DNA of 64,000 nt from Mycolicibacterium rutilum. Lineage in GTDB: Bacteria; Actinomycetota; Actinomycetes; Mycobacteriales; Mycobacteriaceae. The stretch covers positions 2,046,001 through 2,110,000 of the forward strand of contig NZ_LT629971.1 of NCBI RefSeq assembly GCF_900108565.1, written 5' to 3'. Positions 53,287-61,989 of this stretch are shown here, one piece after another. Each line of letters starts with the position of its first letter. Within the stretch, counting starts at the first letter, position 1. A model generated the notes under the pieces. That model made no database searches. It worked only from the letters and a program-made list of their open reading frames with translations, and was not told the origin of the DNA. The position numbers were made by a program, and so were the translations under genes.

Positions 53287-54653
53287 TGATACCCCCCGTC
53301 GGACAGACCGGCGTCCTTCTCCATCGGATGGTCGGTGAAGATCTCGACGAGCTTGCCGGTGAGGTAGGCGTCGATGAAACCGAGATAGCCCTTCTGCTGC
53401 CACTGCTGCGAGTGGATCTCCTCGTGGTGCAGGATGCGGTCGAGGTCGAGGCGATTGTTGCCCGGCGCGCCCTCACCGCCTTCGGTCGGATACCACATCA
53501 CACCGTCGTCGACCATGTCGCGCAGGGTCTGGGCCGGGTCGCTCGGGTCGTCGATGTTGACCATGAAGATGTCGCCCCACGTACTGCCGCCGCCCTCGCT
53601 GAACATGTCTTGATACTGGTTGCCGCCCAACCCCATCAGCATTCCGTTCGGTGTCGTCATCAGGCGCCCGCCGTTGTCGTGCACGAAGTCGACATCGCGG
53701 TTGTAGCTCCAGGCGTTCGCGTTCTGGCGGTCGATGATGCGCTGCACCTCGTCGGCCGAGTACGGCGTCTCCGGGAAGTCGGTCTGCGGGTTCTCGCCGT
53801 AGTCGGTGCCGCAGTTGAGGATGTACGTCATCAACGCCGCCTTGCGGGCGTCCTCACCGCTGGTGCCCGGAGGCATCAGGAAGTACGACTTCCCGTCCGG
53901 GTCGGTGACCTTCTCCATGCCGTCGAGCACGGTGAAACTGTCCGGGGTGATGTTGTGCCTACGGGCGATGTCGACGATGGTCTCCGGTGGAACACCCTGA
54001 CGCTCAGCGTTTTCCAGCCACTCACGGTAGTAGCCGGTGGGCGGCGGCCCGTCGAGCAGTCCGGCGTCGCGTAGAGCCTGTTCGTACTCGTTGTCCGGCT
54101 CGCCTTTGCCATCGCCGTCCTCGGGCCCGATGAACTGCGGTCCGCCCTCCCGGCCGAACTTCTGATCGCTCAGCGTCCGGTATTCCTCGCCGAGGCGGCC
54201 GATCTGGGCGCCGATCGCATTGAGCTCGCTGTTGGATGCCGTGACGACGTCGATGATGTCGCCGACGCCCTTTTGCACGATCGGCACCAGCATCCGCTCG
54301 CCGGCGGCGTTCTGCGGCACGCTGGCCGCGGCGGCGAGCACCCACTGGCGGACCGCGTCGAGCCGGTCGCGCCCGGCGGTGACGACCTCGGCGGACCGGT
54401 CGACTTGCGCGCCGAGCCGCTGGTCCAATTCGGCGATGCGCCCGATGACGCGGCGATGCTCGGTGTTGACCGTGTCGTAGGCGGACGCGGCGGTGCCCGT
54501 CCACCTGCTGCCGGGCGCGGCCGAACCCAGGTCGGACTGCAGCTGCAGGAGAGTACCGCTGTTGTCGTACTGTGCGCCCGGCTGCGGGGCGTTCTGGCCG
54601 AATGTCGCGCGCGCGTTCGACCACGTCGACAGGAACGCCGCGAGCACACTCAC
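53283..54653 (-). CDS. EspA/EspE-like ESX-associated protein with C-terminal HExxH (zincin-like) motif
   Basis: A 456-residue protein. Residues 1 to about 160 match the EspA/EspE-like pattern of ESX-associated substrates: STWSNARATFGQNAPQPGAQ near 9, SRWTGTAASAYDTVNTEHRR with a W-x-G near 48, and helical segments up to EEYRTLSDQKFG. A linker and an LNAERQGVPPETIV region follow. The C-terminus (about 230-456) ends in a segment with HHEEIHSQQW, giving HEEIH at 410-414, and ExxA (E445) about 30 residues later, as in gluzincin-type metallopeptidases. No signal peptide is present, in agreement with type VII export. It is coupled to the lipoprotein. Peptidase activity is inferred from motif only. 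Confidence 0.75.
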   Translation of the reverse strand: MSVLAAFLSTWSNARATFGQNAPQPGAQYDNSGTLLQLQSDLGSAAPGSRWTGTAASAYDTVNTEHRRVIGRIAELDQRLGAQVDRSAEVVTAGRDRLDAVRQWVLAAAASVPQNAAGERMLVPIVQKGVGDIIDVVTASNSELNAIGAQIGRLGEEYRTLSDQKFGREGGPQFIGPEDGDGKGEPDNEYEQALRDAGLLDGPPPTGYYREWLENAERQGVPPETIVDIARRHNITPDSFTVLDGMEKVTDPDGKSYFLMPPGTSGEDARKAALMTYILNCGTDYGENPQTDFPETPYSADEVQRIIDRQNANAWSYNRDVDFVHDNGGRLMTTPNGMLMGLGGNQYQDMFSEGGGSTWGDIFMVNIDDPSDPAQTLRDMVDDGVMWYPTEGGEGAPGNNRLDLDRILHHEEIHSQQWQQKGYLGFIDAYLTGKLVEIFTDHPMEKDAGLSDGGYQ

Positions 54654-54703
54654 CTCGCTATTTTCCCACGCGTAGCCGGCACCTCATGGCGCGAATTTCG
54701 CGC

Positions 54704-55972
54704 CTATGCCGCTTCCGGCTCGGAGGCGGTATCGGTGTCGGTGTCCTCGTCGGCCGGTGCGTCGACGTCGCCAGCGGCGGGCGCGTCGTCCTCCGCCGGC
54801 TCCGCATCTTCGGCCGGCTCCGCTTCCTCGACCAGTTCCGCGTCGGCCGCCTCGTCTTCCGCGTCCGCGGATGCCGCGGCATCGGTCACCTTGTCGCCAG
54901 GGACAACCTTGTTTCCGTCGGTGAGATCGCTTGCACCGTCGCGTTTTCCGCGCTTGGCGAGCGGTGCGACGTCGGGCGCTTCCGCAGTGTCGGGTGCGAC
55001 GTCAGCCGTCGTGGTATCGGGTTCTTGGGTTAGTGCCGGCGCGGACCCGCCGAACGAGTCGACGATGTCGTGAACCGTGTCCGGGACGAACCGCACCACT
55101 GCCCGGGTGACGTCGAAGATGCCGTCGCGCACCGCATTTGCCAACGCCGCGACATCACCTGAGGCCAATGCCCGCCCGACGTTGTAGAGCGCGGTCTGCG
55201 GCGCCACCACCAGGTCCCGAACGTTTACGAACAGCTTGGTGGGCAGCGAGGGGTCGGCGGCGACCGGTCGTCCGGCCCAGCTGACCAGTGTCCAACCCTC
55301 CTCCGGACTACCCTCGATGACGACCGCCTCGGTGTTGTTCAACTGGTGGCTGAGCAGCAGGCCCAGATCGGGGTTGTCGACGTTCATCATCACCCAGAAC
55401 ATGATCGTGGCGCCGTGGGAGAACGCGACGGCGTTCTCGTCGCCGTTGTCGGCGATCTGCTTGATCGCGCCATCGACCCTGGCGTCGAACGCGTTTCCGT
55501 CTTCACCGCCGAGCACCGGCAGGAAGCGGGCGCCCAACATCCATGCGGCCGGCGCGAGCGCGTAGCCGAGGCGGCCCAGCCCTTCGTCCTCGGAAGCACC
55601 CTCGAAGATGCCCGCGTTGATCTCGCGCAGCCCGGGCAGGACCTGGTAGGCCGAACCGGGCAACAGGTCGAGCAGCGGTTGCGCGGTCTGCTGGGTGCGC
55701 AGCATCGACGAGACGTAGATGCCGTCGTAGCCATTGCCGACGAGTGCGGCGGCCGCGTCCAGGGCCTGCTGCTCGCCGAGCGGGCTCAGACCCGGCCCGG
55801 GCACCGACGTGTCGATGACGCCGGCGGCGTTGGCCAACGATTCGGCGTGCCGCACGAACGTCAGCGTCATCGCCCACGACGGCACCGCGCCGACGAGGAC
55901 AAGGAGCACCGCGCTGACCGCGGCGATGGTGATCCGCAGAATTCGCTGCGTCGAAGAACTGCGCATCGCCAC
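54704..55972 (-). CDS. Secreted histidine phosphatase-superfamily protein with long acidic tail
   Basis: A 422-residue protein with an N-terminal signal segment (ITIAAVSAVLLVLVGAVPSW, cleavage near AWA, residue 34). The branch-1 histidine phosphatase core begins LTFVRHAESLANAAG (RHG-type motif with the catalytic His near residue 41), continues IYVSSMLRTQQTAQPLLDL near 86 and has the second His in VAFSHGATIMFW near 182. From about residue 320 a disordered Asp/Glu/Ala tail of about 100 residues follows (DAELVEEAEPAEDAEPAEDD). The tail and secretion suggest a cell-envelope location. The substrate is unknown. ATG at 55966 is an alternative start. Confidence 0.82.
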   Translation of the reverse strand: MAMRSSSTQRILRITIAAVSAVLLVLVGAVPSWAMTLTFVRHAESLANAAGVIDTSVPGPGLSPLGEQQALDAAAALVGNGYDGIYVSSMLRTQQTAQPLLDLLPGSAYQVLPGLREINAGIFEGASEDEGLGRLGYALAPAAWMLGARFLPVLGGEDGNAFDARVDGAIKQIADNGDENAVAFSHGATIMFWVMMNVDNPDLGLLLSHQLNNTEAVVIEGSPEEGWTLVSWAGRPVAADPSLPTKLFVNVRDLVVAPQTALYNVGRALASGDVAALANAVRDGIFDVTRAVVRFVPDTVHDIVDSFGGSAPALTQEPDTTTADVAPDTAEAPDVAPLAKRGKRDGASDLTDGNKVVPGDKVTDAAASADAEDEAADAELVEEAEPAEDAEPAEDDAPAAGDVDAPADEDTDTDTASEPEAA

Positions 55973-56075
55973 TCCGTCCGTCGCCCCGATGCGTGCCCGC
56001 CCACGGTACGACGCAGACCGGACGAAGTGGGTGAAAACGCCGATGCGGCAGCGCGCGGCCCTCCATGATGGAGCC

Positions 56076-57083
56076 GTGAAACGGCACGGGATCGGCGCCG
56101 TACTCGGCGCAATGTTGTTGGTGCTGGCCGGTTGTGGCGGTCAACGAGGCGGAGACGACGGGCCGGCGGCGGCCGAGCCGACCTCCTGCGAGGTCACCTC
56201 CGACGCCAGGATCAGCATCGCCACCGGCAACACCACCGGGGTGTACTACGTGCTCGGCGGCGCGTACGGCGAAGCGATCAGTCAGCAGAGCGGAGGCAAG
56301 TTGCGGGCCACCGCCGCCGAGACGTCGGCGTCGCTGCAGAACATCCAGCAACTCGTCGCAGGCACCCACCAGGTCGCGTTCTCGCTCGCCGACACGGCAG
56401 CCGACGCCGTCAACGGTATGGGCTCCTTCGACGGCAAGCAGCCGATCGCCGCGCTCACCCGGCTCTACCCGAACTACACCCAGGTCATCGCCCGCGCGGA
56501 CGCCGGGATCAACTCGATCGCCGAGATGCGCGGTAAGCGGGTCTCCACGGGCTCGCCGAACTCGGGCACGGAGGTCATCGCCAACCGCATGCTCGAGGCG
56601 GCCGGTCTCGACCCAGCCACCGACATCGCGGCGCAGCGCACCGAACTCGGCAAGACCGTCGAGGGCATGAAGGACGGCTCGATCGATGCGATGTTCTGGT
56701 CTGGCGGCCTGCCCACCGGCGGCGTCACCGACCTGTTCGTCAGCCAGCGCGGCAACGTCAAGTTCCTCGACGTGACCGACACGCTGACCAAACTCCAGCA
56801 GATCAACCCGATCTACGAACGCGGCGTCATCCCGGCCAACATCTATCAGACGCCGGCCGACGTGCCGACTGTCGTGGTGCCGAATCTCCTTCTCGTCAAG
56901 GACGATATGGACGGCAACACCGCCTGCGTGCTCACCAAGGCGCTCTACGACCACAAGGACGCGCTCGTCAAGGCCAACAAGGCGGCCGAGGGGATCACGC
57001 TGGAGAACGCCCGCCAGACGGACCCGGTGCCGCTGCATCCCGGCGCGCAGAAGGCGCTCGACGAACTCGGCGCGGCGAGCTGA
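56076..57083 (+). CDS. TAXI-family TRAP transporter solute-binding lipoprotein
   Basis: A 335-residue lipoprotein: IGAVLGAMLLVLAGCGG gives a lipobox at about Cys19. The mature protein fits TAXI-type solute receptors (NMT1-like): ISIATGNTTGVYYVLGGAYG near residue 46, LVAGTHQVAFSLADTAADAV near 93, MRGKRVSTGSPNSGTEVIAN near 148, and GSIDAMFWSGGLPTGGVTDL near 202. These receptors bind glutamate, 2-oxoglutarate or related acids in the few known cases; the ligand here is unknown. GATGGAG precedes the GTG at 56076. The fused TRAP permease follows. The start is divergent from the histidine phosphatase. Confidence 0.88.
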   Translation: MKRHGIGAVLGAMLLVLAGCGGQRGGDDGPAAAEPTSCEVTSDARISIATGNTTGVYYVLGGAYGEAISQQSGGKLRATAAETSASLQNIQQLVAGTHQVAFSLADTAADAVNGMGSFDGKQPIAALTRLYPNYTQVIARADAGINSIAEMRGKRVSTGSPNSGTEVIANRMLEAAGLDPATDIAAQRTELGKTVEGMKDGSIDAMFWSGGLPTGGVTDLFVSQRGNVKFLDVTDTLTKLQQINPIYERGVIPANIYQTPADVPTVVVPNLLLVKDDMDGNTACVLTKALYDHKDALVKANKAAEGITLENARQTDPVPLHPGAQKALDELGAAS

Positions 57084-57184
57084 CCGGGACGCAACGCGAG
57101 GACGACCGGGAAATCCCGGTCGCCCAGGCGTCGGCGACCTACGAGGATGAGAAGCCGGCCCGCCAACTGAGCGGCTGGGTTGCC

Positions 57185-59143
57185 GTGCTGGTCCGCGCGT
57201 GCTGCGTCGCGATCGCGGTGTTCGCGATCTATCAGGTGTTCTTCCCGCTCGCGCAGGGCAACCAGGTCTCGCTGATCCTGTTCCTGGCGGCGGTGTTGCC
57301 GTTGACACTGCTGTGTTACCGGTCCGGGCTGCGGCTGCGCCGCAACTCCGCCGAACCGCGGCCGAACCCGGGACCGGTCGACTGGTTGCTGGCCGCGGTC
57401 GCGTTGCTGGCCTGCCTGTATCCGGTTCTTCCGCTCGAAATCGGCGACGGCGGAGGCGGATTCGACGAGTTCCTGAGCAGGCAGGCCACGCCGGGGATGG
57501 TCGACATCGTCGTCGGGACGATCGTGCTGCTGCTCGTCCTCGAGGCGTGCCGACGGACCACCGGGGCCGCGCTGCCGTTGGTCCTGCTGCTCGCGCTGGC
57601 CTACGCCTACTACGGCGGATACCTCCCGCAGGGCGCGGCGATCGCGCATGCCGGGGTGGACTGGGACCAGATCATCAGCGCGTCGTTCCTTCAGTCGACG
57701 GGACTGTACGGTGTGCCGCTCGACGTGGCCGCCACATACATCGTGTTGTTCACCATCTACGGAGCCGTGCTCGATGCGTCGGGCGCCAGCAAGTTCTTCA
57801 TCGACCTGTCGTTCGCGGCGTTCCGCCGGTCCCGTGCGGCACCCGGAAGGACGGTCACCCTCGCGGGTTTCCTGCTCGGCAGCGTGTCGGGTTCGGGCAC
57901 CGCCACCACGGTGAGCCTCGGCACCGTCACCTGGCCGGTGCTGCGCCGCGCCGGGTACCCGAGCGAGAACGCGGGCGGCATGCTGGCCGCCGCGGGCATC
58001 GGCGCGATCCTGTCGCCGCCGACGCTGGGCGCCGCGGCGTTCATCATCGCGGAGTACCTCGGCGTGCCGTACCTGACCGTGCTGGTGTGGGCGGTCGTCC
58101 CGACGATCCTGTACTACTTGGGAATTCTGCTGGCGGTGGAGATCGACGCCCGCCGTTACGCCACGTCCGAGGTCGAGCCCGACACGTCGCGATCCGCGTG
58201 GCGCCTGCTCGGCAGGTTCGGCTACCACCTGATCTCGTTGGCGACGATCGTGGTGTTCCTGGCGATGGACGTGTCGGCGATGCGGGCGGTCGTGTACGCC
58301 ACCGCTGTCCAGATCGTGTTGTCCTACCTCGATTCCGAGCACCGCCTCACCCCCGCGAAGCTCTACAACGCGTTGGCCACCGGGGTCCGCGGCGTGTTGT
58401 CGGTGGCCGCGGTGTGCGCGGCGGCCGGTGTCATTGCGGCGATGATCACCCGCACCGGGCTGGGCTTGCAACTCAACTCGATACTCGTGAACACCGCCCG
58501 GTCGATCAGCGAAAACCCAACAGCTGTGCTGATTTTCACCGCGATCTTCGCTGCGGTCGCGGTATCGGTGCTCGGGCTGGCGGTCCCCGTCACGGCTTCG
58601 TTCGTGATCGCCTGGGTGATCGTCGGGCCGGCGCTCCAGGATCTCGGCGTCGCCGCGCCCGCCGCGGCGATGTTCGTGTTCTACTTCGCAGTGCTTTCGG
58701 AGGTGACGCCTCCGACGGCGCTGGCGGCGGTCGCCGCATCGGCGATCACCGGTGGGCGGGTGGTCGCGACGATGTGGCAGACGTGGAAGTACACCCTGCC
58801 GGCCTTCCTGGTCCCATTTGCGTTCGTGCTCACCGAGTCCGGGGAAGGGCTGCTCGGCCTGCGCTCGTTCGGGGACATGGTGTGGACGGCTGCGGTCGGA
58901 GCGCTCGCGGTCGCGGCGCTGGCCGTGGTGACGGGCGGCTGGATGACCCGCAGGGCTGGATGGCCCGAGCGGCTGTTGTGCGCTCCCGCGGCCGCTTGCC
59001 TGCTCTATTTGAGTCCAGCGACGATCGCGGTGGGGGCGGGGCTGTTCGCGGCGGCCGCGGCTGTGCACCTCGTCACGGCTCGCAGACGACCAGCGCTTCC
59101 GGATTCGCGCCCGAACAACGCGAAAGTGGCGCCTCCCGATTGA
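57185..59143 (+). CDS. TRAP transporter fused small/large permease, TAXI type
   Basis: A membrane protein of at least 652 residues with about 17-18 helices, fusing the small (DctQ) and large (DctM) TRAP subunits. Motifs: FFPLAQGNQVSLILFLAAVL near the start, LGSVSGSGTATTVSLGTVTW near 235 (the GS-SGS motif of DctM), GAILSPPTLGAAAFIIAEYL near 275, and YFAVLSEVTPPTALAAVAAS near 500. The first ATG/GTG/TTG in frame is GTG 57185, used here, but the frame is open and protein-like back to 57080 (cytoplasmic segment with ATYEDEKPARQLSGW), where CTG overlaps the upstream stop. The true start may therefore be that CTG. It forms an importer with the TAXI receptor. Confidence 0.85.
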   Translation: MLVRACCVAIAVFAIYQVFFPLAQGNQVSLILFLAAVLPLTLLCYRSGLRLRRNSAEPRPNPGPVDWLLAAVALLACLYPVLPLEIGDGGGGFDEFLSRQATPGMVDIVVGTIVLLLVLEACRRTTGAALPLVLLLALAYAYYGGYLPQGAAIAHAGVDWDQIISASFLQSTGLYGVPLDVAATYIVLFTIYGAVLDASGASKFFIDLSFAAFRRSRAAPGRTVTLAGFLLGSVSGSGTATTVSLGTVTWPVLRRAGYPSENAGGMLAAAGIGAILSPPTLGAAAFIIAEYLGVPYLTVLVWAVVPTILYYLGILLAVEIDARRYATSEVEPDTSRSAWRLLGRFGYHLISLATIVVFLAMDVSAMRAVVYATAVQIVLSYLDSEHRLTPAKLYNALATGVRGVLSVAAVCAAAGVIAAMITRTGLGLQLNSILVNTARSISENPTAVLIFTAIFAAVAVSVLGLAVPVTASFVIAWVIVGPALQDLGVAAPAAAMFVFYFAVLSEVTPPTALAAVAASAITGGRVVATMWQTWKYTLPAFLVPFAFVLTESGEGLLGLRSFGDMVWTAAVGALAVAALAVVTGGWMTRRAGWPERLLCAPAAACLLYLSPATIAVGAGLFAAAAAVHLVTARRRPALPDSRPNNAKVAPPD

Positions 59144-59158
59144 CGGGAGACGCCACTT
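59124..59158. terminator. Hairpin terminator at the end of the TRAP permease gene
   Basis: AAGTGGCG-C-CTCCCG (59124-59138), loop ATTGA, CGGGAG-A-CGCCACTT (59144-59158). The permease TGA stop lies at the loop (59141-59143). There is no long T-run, so it resembles the I-shaped hairpins of actinobacteria. It lies between convergent genes and could act on both strands. Confidence 0.75.
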
Positions 59159-59200
59159 CCTACTGGCGTTCGATCAGTTCATCTCACCAACTGCGCTGTC

Positions 59201-60529
59201 CTAGAAGGGCAGGAAGCTGGTGAACGCCTCGATCAGTGCGGCGAACGGGTTGGTGGACCCGCCGCCGGTGTTGCCACCCTCGGCGCTGGCGCCGCTGTCG
59301 CCACCACCGAAGCCGAAGAGGCTGAAGAACCCGTTGAGGAAGTTCGACAACAGGTTCGACGACGACGCGCTGTTCGAATTGCTGTTGGCCGAACCACCAT
59401 TGGAGGTGCCACCGGCGTTGCCGGCATTGGTGTCCCCGCCGGTCCCGGTTCCGGTGCCGTTGCCACCGTCGCCGTCACCACCGGCACCCGATCCACCGGC
59501 GCCGTTGCCGCCGGAGCCGTCGCCGCCGGTGGCGCCACCGCTGGTGCCGTCGCCACCGGTGGCGTCGCCGCCGGTCGCTCCGCCACCCGCGCCGCCGTCG
59601 CCGGTGTCGCCACCGTCACCGCCGTTGGTGTTGCCACCTGCACCGCCCGCGCCCGCGGTGGGATTCCCACCCGCGCCGCCTGCGCCGCCGCTGGCGTCAC
59701 CGCTGGTCGCCGCCCCGGTCGTGACGTCGCCGCCCGCACCGCCGGTGCCCGCGCCGCCGTTGGCGTCGCCGCCGGCGCCGCCGTTGGATGAGGCATTACC
59801 GCCCGCACCACCCGGGCCGCCCGAGCCGCCCGCACCGCCGGCGCCGCCGGGGCTGCCGTTGCCGCCGCCGCCGTTACCGCCCGCGCCGCCGGCGCCGCCG
59901 TTACCGGCGTTGCCGCCCGCACCGCCGGTGGCCGGTCCACCGGCACCACCGATGCTGTTTCCGCCTGCGCCACCCGTTCCGGCGCCGCCGGTGCTGGAGC
60001 CGGAACCGCTGGTTGCATCGCCGCTGGTGCCGCCGGCCCCGCCCGCGCCGCCGTTGGCATTGCCGGCGCTGCCGCCGTCGCCGCCGTTGGCATTGCCGCT
60101 ACTGCCGCCGGCGCTGCTGCCGCTGGAGCCGCCGGCGCCACCCGCCGCGCCGCCACCGGCCGCTGCGCCGCCGGTGCCGCCACCGCTTGTGGCATCGCCT
60201 CCGGCACCGGCCCCGCCGGCACCGGTGCCGCCGGCCCCGCCGCCGCCGGTACCCGGTCCACCGGCGCCTGCACCGGTGCCGGCTCCGCCGTTACCGCTGC
60301 TGCCGCCGGTGCCGCCGCCGCCGCCGCTGTTGTTGCCGTTGTCGCCGCCGTCGCCGCCCTGCAGGGGCAGGTCGCCCCAGGCGCCGCTGACGCTGGACGG
60401 TGCGGCCAGCAGCTGCGAGGCAGCGTCGTTTGGCACCACCGTCAGTCCGCCGAACGACAGTGCCAGCGCACCGGCGAATGCCGCCGCGACGGCGCGCTTG
60501 GCCGTCGGCGAGTATGTCTTGCGTTCCAT
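59201..60529 (-). CDS. Glycine-rich PGRS-like secreted protein (copy 1)
   Basis: A 442-residue protein. The N-terminus [20 protein letters not shown] leads a signal-peptide-like segment ([20 protein letters not shown]), then [17 protein letters not shown]. Residues about 60-380 are GGxGG/GNG repeats like the PGRS part of PE_PGRS proteins, but no PE domain is present. The C-terminus has an asparagine/serine stretch and [20 protein letters not shown], ending [13 protein letters not shown]. It is a close paralogue of the gene at 60664, with almost identical ends. It is probably cell-wall located. Function is unknown. Confidence 0.8.
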   Translation of the reverse strand: MERKTYSPTAKRAVAAAFAGALALSFGGLTVVPNDAASQLLAAPSSVSGAWGDLPLQGGDGGDNGNNSGGGGGTGGSSGNGGAGTGAGAGGPGTGGGGAGGTGAGGAGAGGDATSGGGTGGAAAGGGAAGGAGGSSGSSAGGSSGNANGGDGGSAGNANGGAGGAGGTSGDATSGSGSSTGGAGTGGAGGNSIGGAGGPATGGAGGNAGNGGAGGAGGNGGGGNGSPGGAGGAGGSGGPGGAGGNASSNGGAGGDANGGAGTGGAGGDVTTGAATSGDASGGAGGAGGNPTAGAGGAGGNTNGGDGGDTGDGGAGGGATGGDATGGDGTSGGATGGDGSGGNGAGGSGAGGDGDGGNGTGTGTGGDTNAGNAGGTSNGGSANSNSNSASSSNLLSNFLNGFFSLFGFGGGDSGASAEGGNTGGGSTNPFAALIEAFTSFLPF

Positions 60530-60597
60530 TCTTGTTCCCTCACTTGGTTTTTGGAGGCATCGGATGCCTCTGGTGATTTGAGTTCGTGTGATTGGCG

Positions 60598-60645
60598 GTT
60601 CCGGTGCCGGGCCACCGACGTGAGGTCGGCGACCCGGCCCGGAAC
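60598..60645. terminator. Long imperfect hairpin between the two PGRS-like genes
   Basis: GTTCCGG (60598-60604) pairs with CCGGAAC (60639-60645), GCCGGG (60606-60611) with CCCGGC (60633-60638), and CCGAC (60615-60619) with GTCGG (60625-60629), giving about 18 base pairs. It begins 18 bases past the stop of the upstream PGRS-like gene and has no T-run, as with actinobacterial I-shaped terminators. A second, smaller palindrome (GAGGCATC-G-GATGCCTC, 60554-60570) lies just upstream of copy 1 and may influence its translation. Confidence 0.6.
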
Positions 60646-60663
60646 TCAGTTCACCGGTGTCCC

Positions 60664-61989
60664 TCAGAACGGCAGGAAGCTGGTGAACGCCTCGATCAAC
60701 GCGGCGAACGGGTTGGTGGACCCGCCGCCGGAGTCGCCGCCCTCGGCGCTGGCGCCGCCGTCGCTTCCCCCGAAGCCGAAGATGCTCAGCACCCCGTTGA
60801 GGAAATTCGACAGCAGCGACGACGACGATGCGCTGGTGCTCGAGGTGTCACCCGAGCCCCCGTTCGCCGTTCCGCCGGCGTCACCGGCGTTCGTGTCGCC
60901 ACCGGTCCCGGTGCCGCTGCCGCTGCCACCGGATCCGTCCCCGCCGGCACCGCCGCCGCCAGAGCCGTTGCCGCCGTCACCAGCGCCGCCCGTGGCGTCA
61001 CCCGAGCTCGCGTCGCCGCCGGTCGCACCGCCGCCGGTGGCCGCGCCACCCGCGCCGCCGTCGCCGGTATCGCCACCCGCGCCGCCGGTGCTCGTGCCGC
61101 CGTCGCCGCCGGCACCGCCGGTGGGCGTGCCGCCATCGCCGCCGGCGCCACCGCTGGCGTCACCGCTGGTGGCCGCGCCCGTCGTGACCGCGCCACCCGC
61201 GCCGCCGGTCCCGGCGCCGCCGCTGGTATCGCCGGCAGCGCCACCGTTGGCCGATGCAGTGCCGCCGTTGCCGGCGCTGGCGTTGCCGCCGTTGCCGCCA
61301 GCGCCGCCGCCACTGTTGTCACCGCCGCCGCCGACGCCGCCTGCGCCACCCGCGCCGCCGCCACCGGTGTTGCCGCCCGCACCTCCGACTGCAGCGCCGC
61401 CGGGTCCGCCGGCGCTGGCGCCGCCGGGCCCGCCCGCTCCGATACCGCCGGCACTGACCCCGCCGCCGCTGGTTGCGGCGCCGCTGGCGCCGCCCGTGCC
61501 GCCGTCACCGCCGTTGGCGTTGCCGGCGCTGCCGCCGGTGCCGCCGTTGGCGTTACCGCTGCCGCCGCCGACGCTGCTGCCGCTGCTGCCGCCGGATCCG
61601 CCTACCGCGGCGCCGCCGGTCGCACCGCCGCCTCCCGCGGCGCCGCTGCCGGCGCTGCCGCCGGTGCCACCGCCGCCGGTGCCGCCGCCACCCACACCGG
61701 CGCCGCCGGTGCCACCCGCGCCGGTGCCTGTACCGCTGCCCGTGCCGCCGTCACCGCTGCTGCCGCCGGTGCCGCCACCGCCGCCGCTGTTGTTGCCGTT
61801 ACTGCCGCCGTCGCCGCCCTGCAGGGGCAGGTCGCCCCAGGCGCCGCTGACGCTCGACGGTGCGGCCAGCAGCTGCGAGGCAGCGTCATCCGGCACCACC
61901 GTCAGTCCGCCAAACGACAGCGCCAGCGCACCGGCAAACGCCGCCGCGACGGCGCGCTTGGCCGTCGGTGAGTATGTCTTGCGTTCCAT
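60664..61989 (-). CDS. Glycine-rich PGRS-like secreted protein (copy 2)
   Basis: A 441-residue paralogue of the gene at 59201. It shares the N-terminal 70 residues ([20 protein letters not shown] onward, with P-D-D in place of P-N-D) and the C-terminal 50 (LSNFLNGVLSIFGFGGSDGG, ending [13 protein letters not shown]). The intervening GGxGG repeat region differs in register and length. No PE domain and no anchor motif are present. The ATG at 61989 was chosen; the upstream open frame is not protein-like. The two copies are in tandem, the same direction, 134 bases apart. Confidence 0.8.
   Translation of the reverse strand: MERKTYSPTAKRAVAAAFAGALALSFGGLTVVPDDAASQLLAAPSSVSGAWGDLPLQGGDGGSNGNNSGGGGGTGGSSGDGGTGSGTGTGAGGTGGAGVGGGGTGGGGTGGSAGSGAAGGGGATGGAAVGGSGGSSGSSVGGGSGNANGGTGGSAGNANGGDGGTGGASGAATSGGGVSAGGIGAGGPGGASAGGPGGAAVGGAGGNTGGGGAGGAGGVGGGGDNSGGGAGGNGGNASAGNGGTASANGGAAGDTSGGAGTGGAGGAVTTGAATSGDASGGAGGDGGTPTGGAGGDGGTSTGGAGGDTGDGGAGGAATGGGATGGDASSGDATGGAGDGGNGSGGGGAGGDGSGGSGSGTGTGGDTNAGDAGGTANGGSGDTSSTSASSSSLLSNFLNGVLSIFGFGGSDGGASAEGGDSGGGSTNPFAALIEAFTSFLPF

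Noticed and set aside
56945..59068. A 707-codon minus-strand open frame opposite the TRAP permease
   Set aside because: Its composition is dominated by Arg/His/Gln, and the plus strand encodes a full set of TRAP motifs.
60554..60570. Palindrome GAGGCATC-G-GATGCCTC considered as an intrinsic terminator
   Set aside because: No T-run follows it in either direction, and it lies upstream of the copy 1 start, so a translation effect is as likely. Left as a note under the neighbouring hairpin.
59220..60581. Long proline-rich open frames opposite the PGRS-like genes (also 60551-62356)
   Set aside because: They are the complement of GGxGG coding sequence, which always reads as proline/alanine repeats. 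The minus-strand frames have signal peptides, matching paralogous ends and proper starts.
59600..61800. Dense short repeats that could suggest a CRISPR array or satellite
   Set aside because: The repeats are triplet-based and encode Gly-Gly-X. They lack uniform repeat and spacer lengths, and no cas genes are present.
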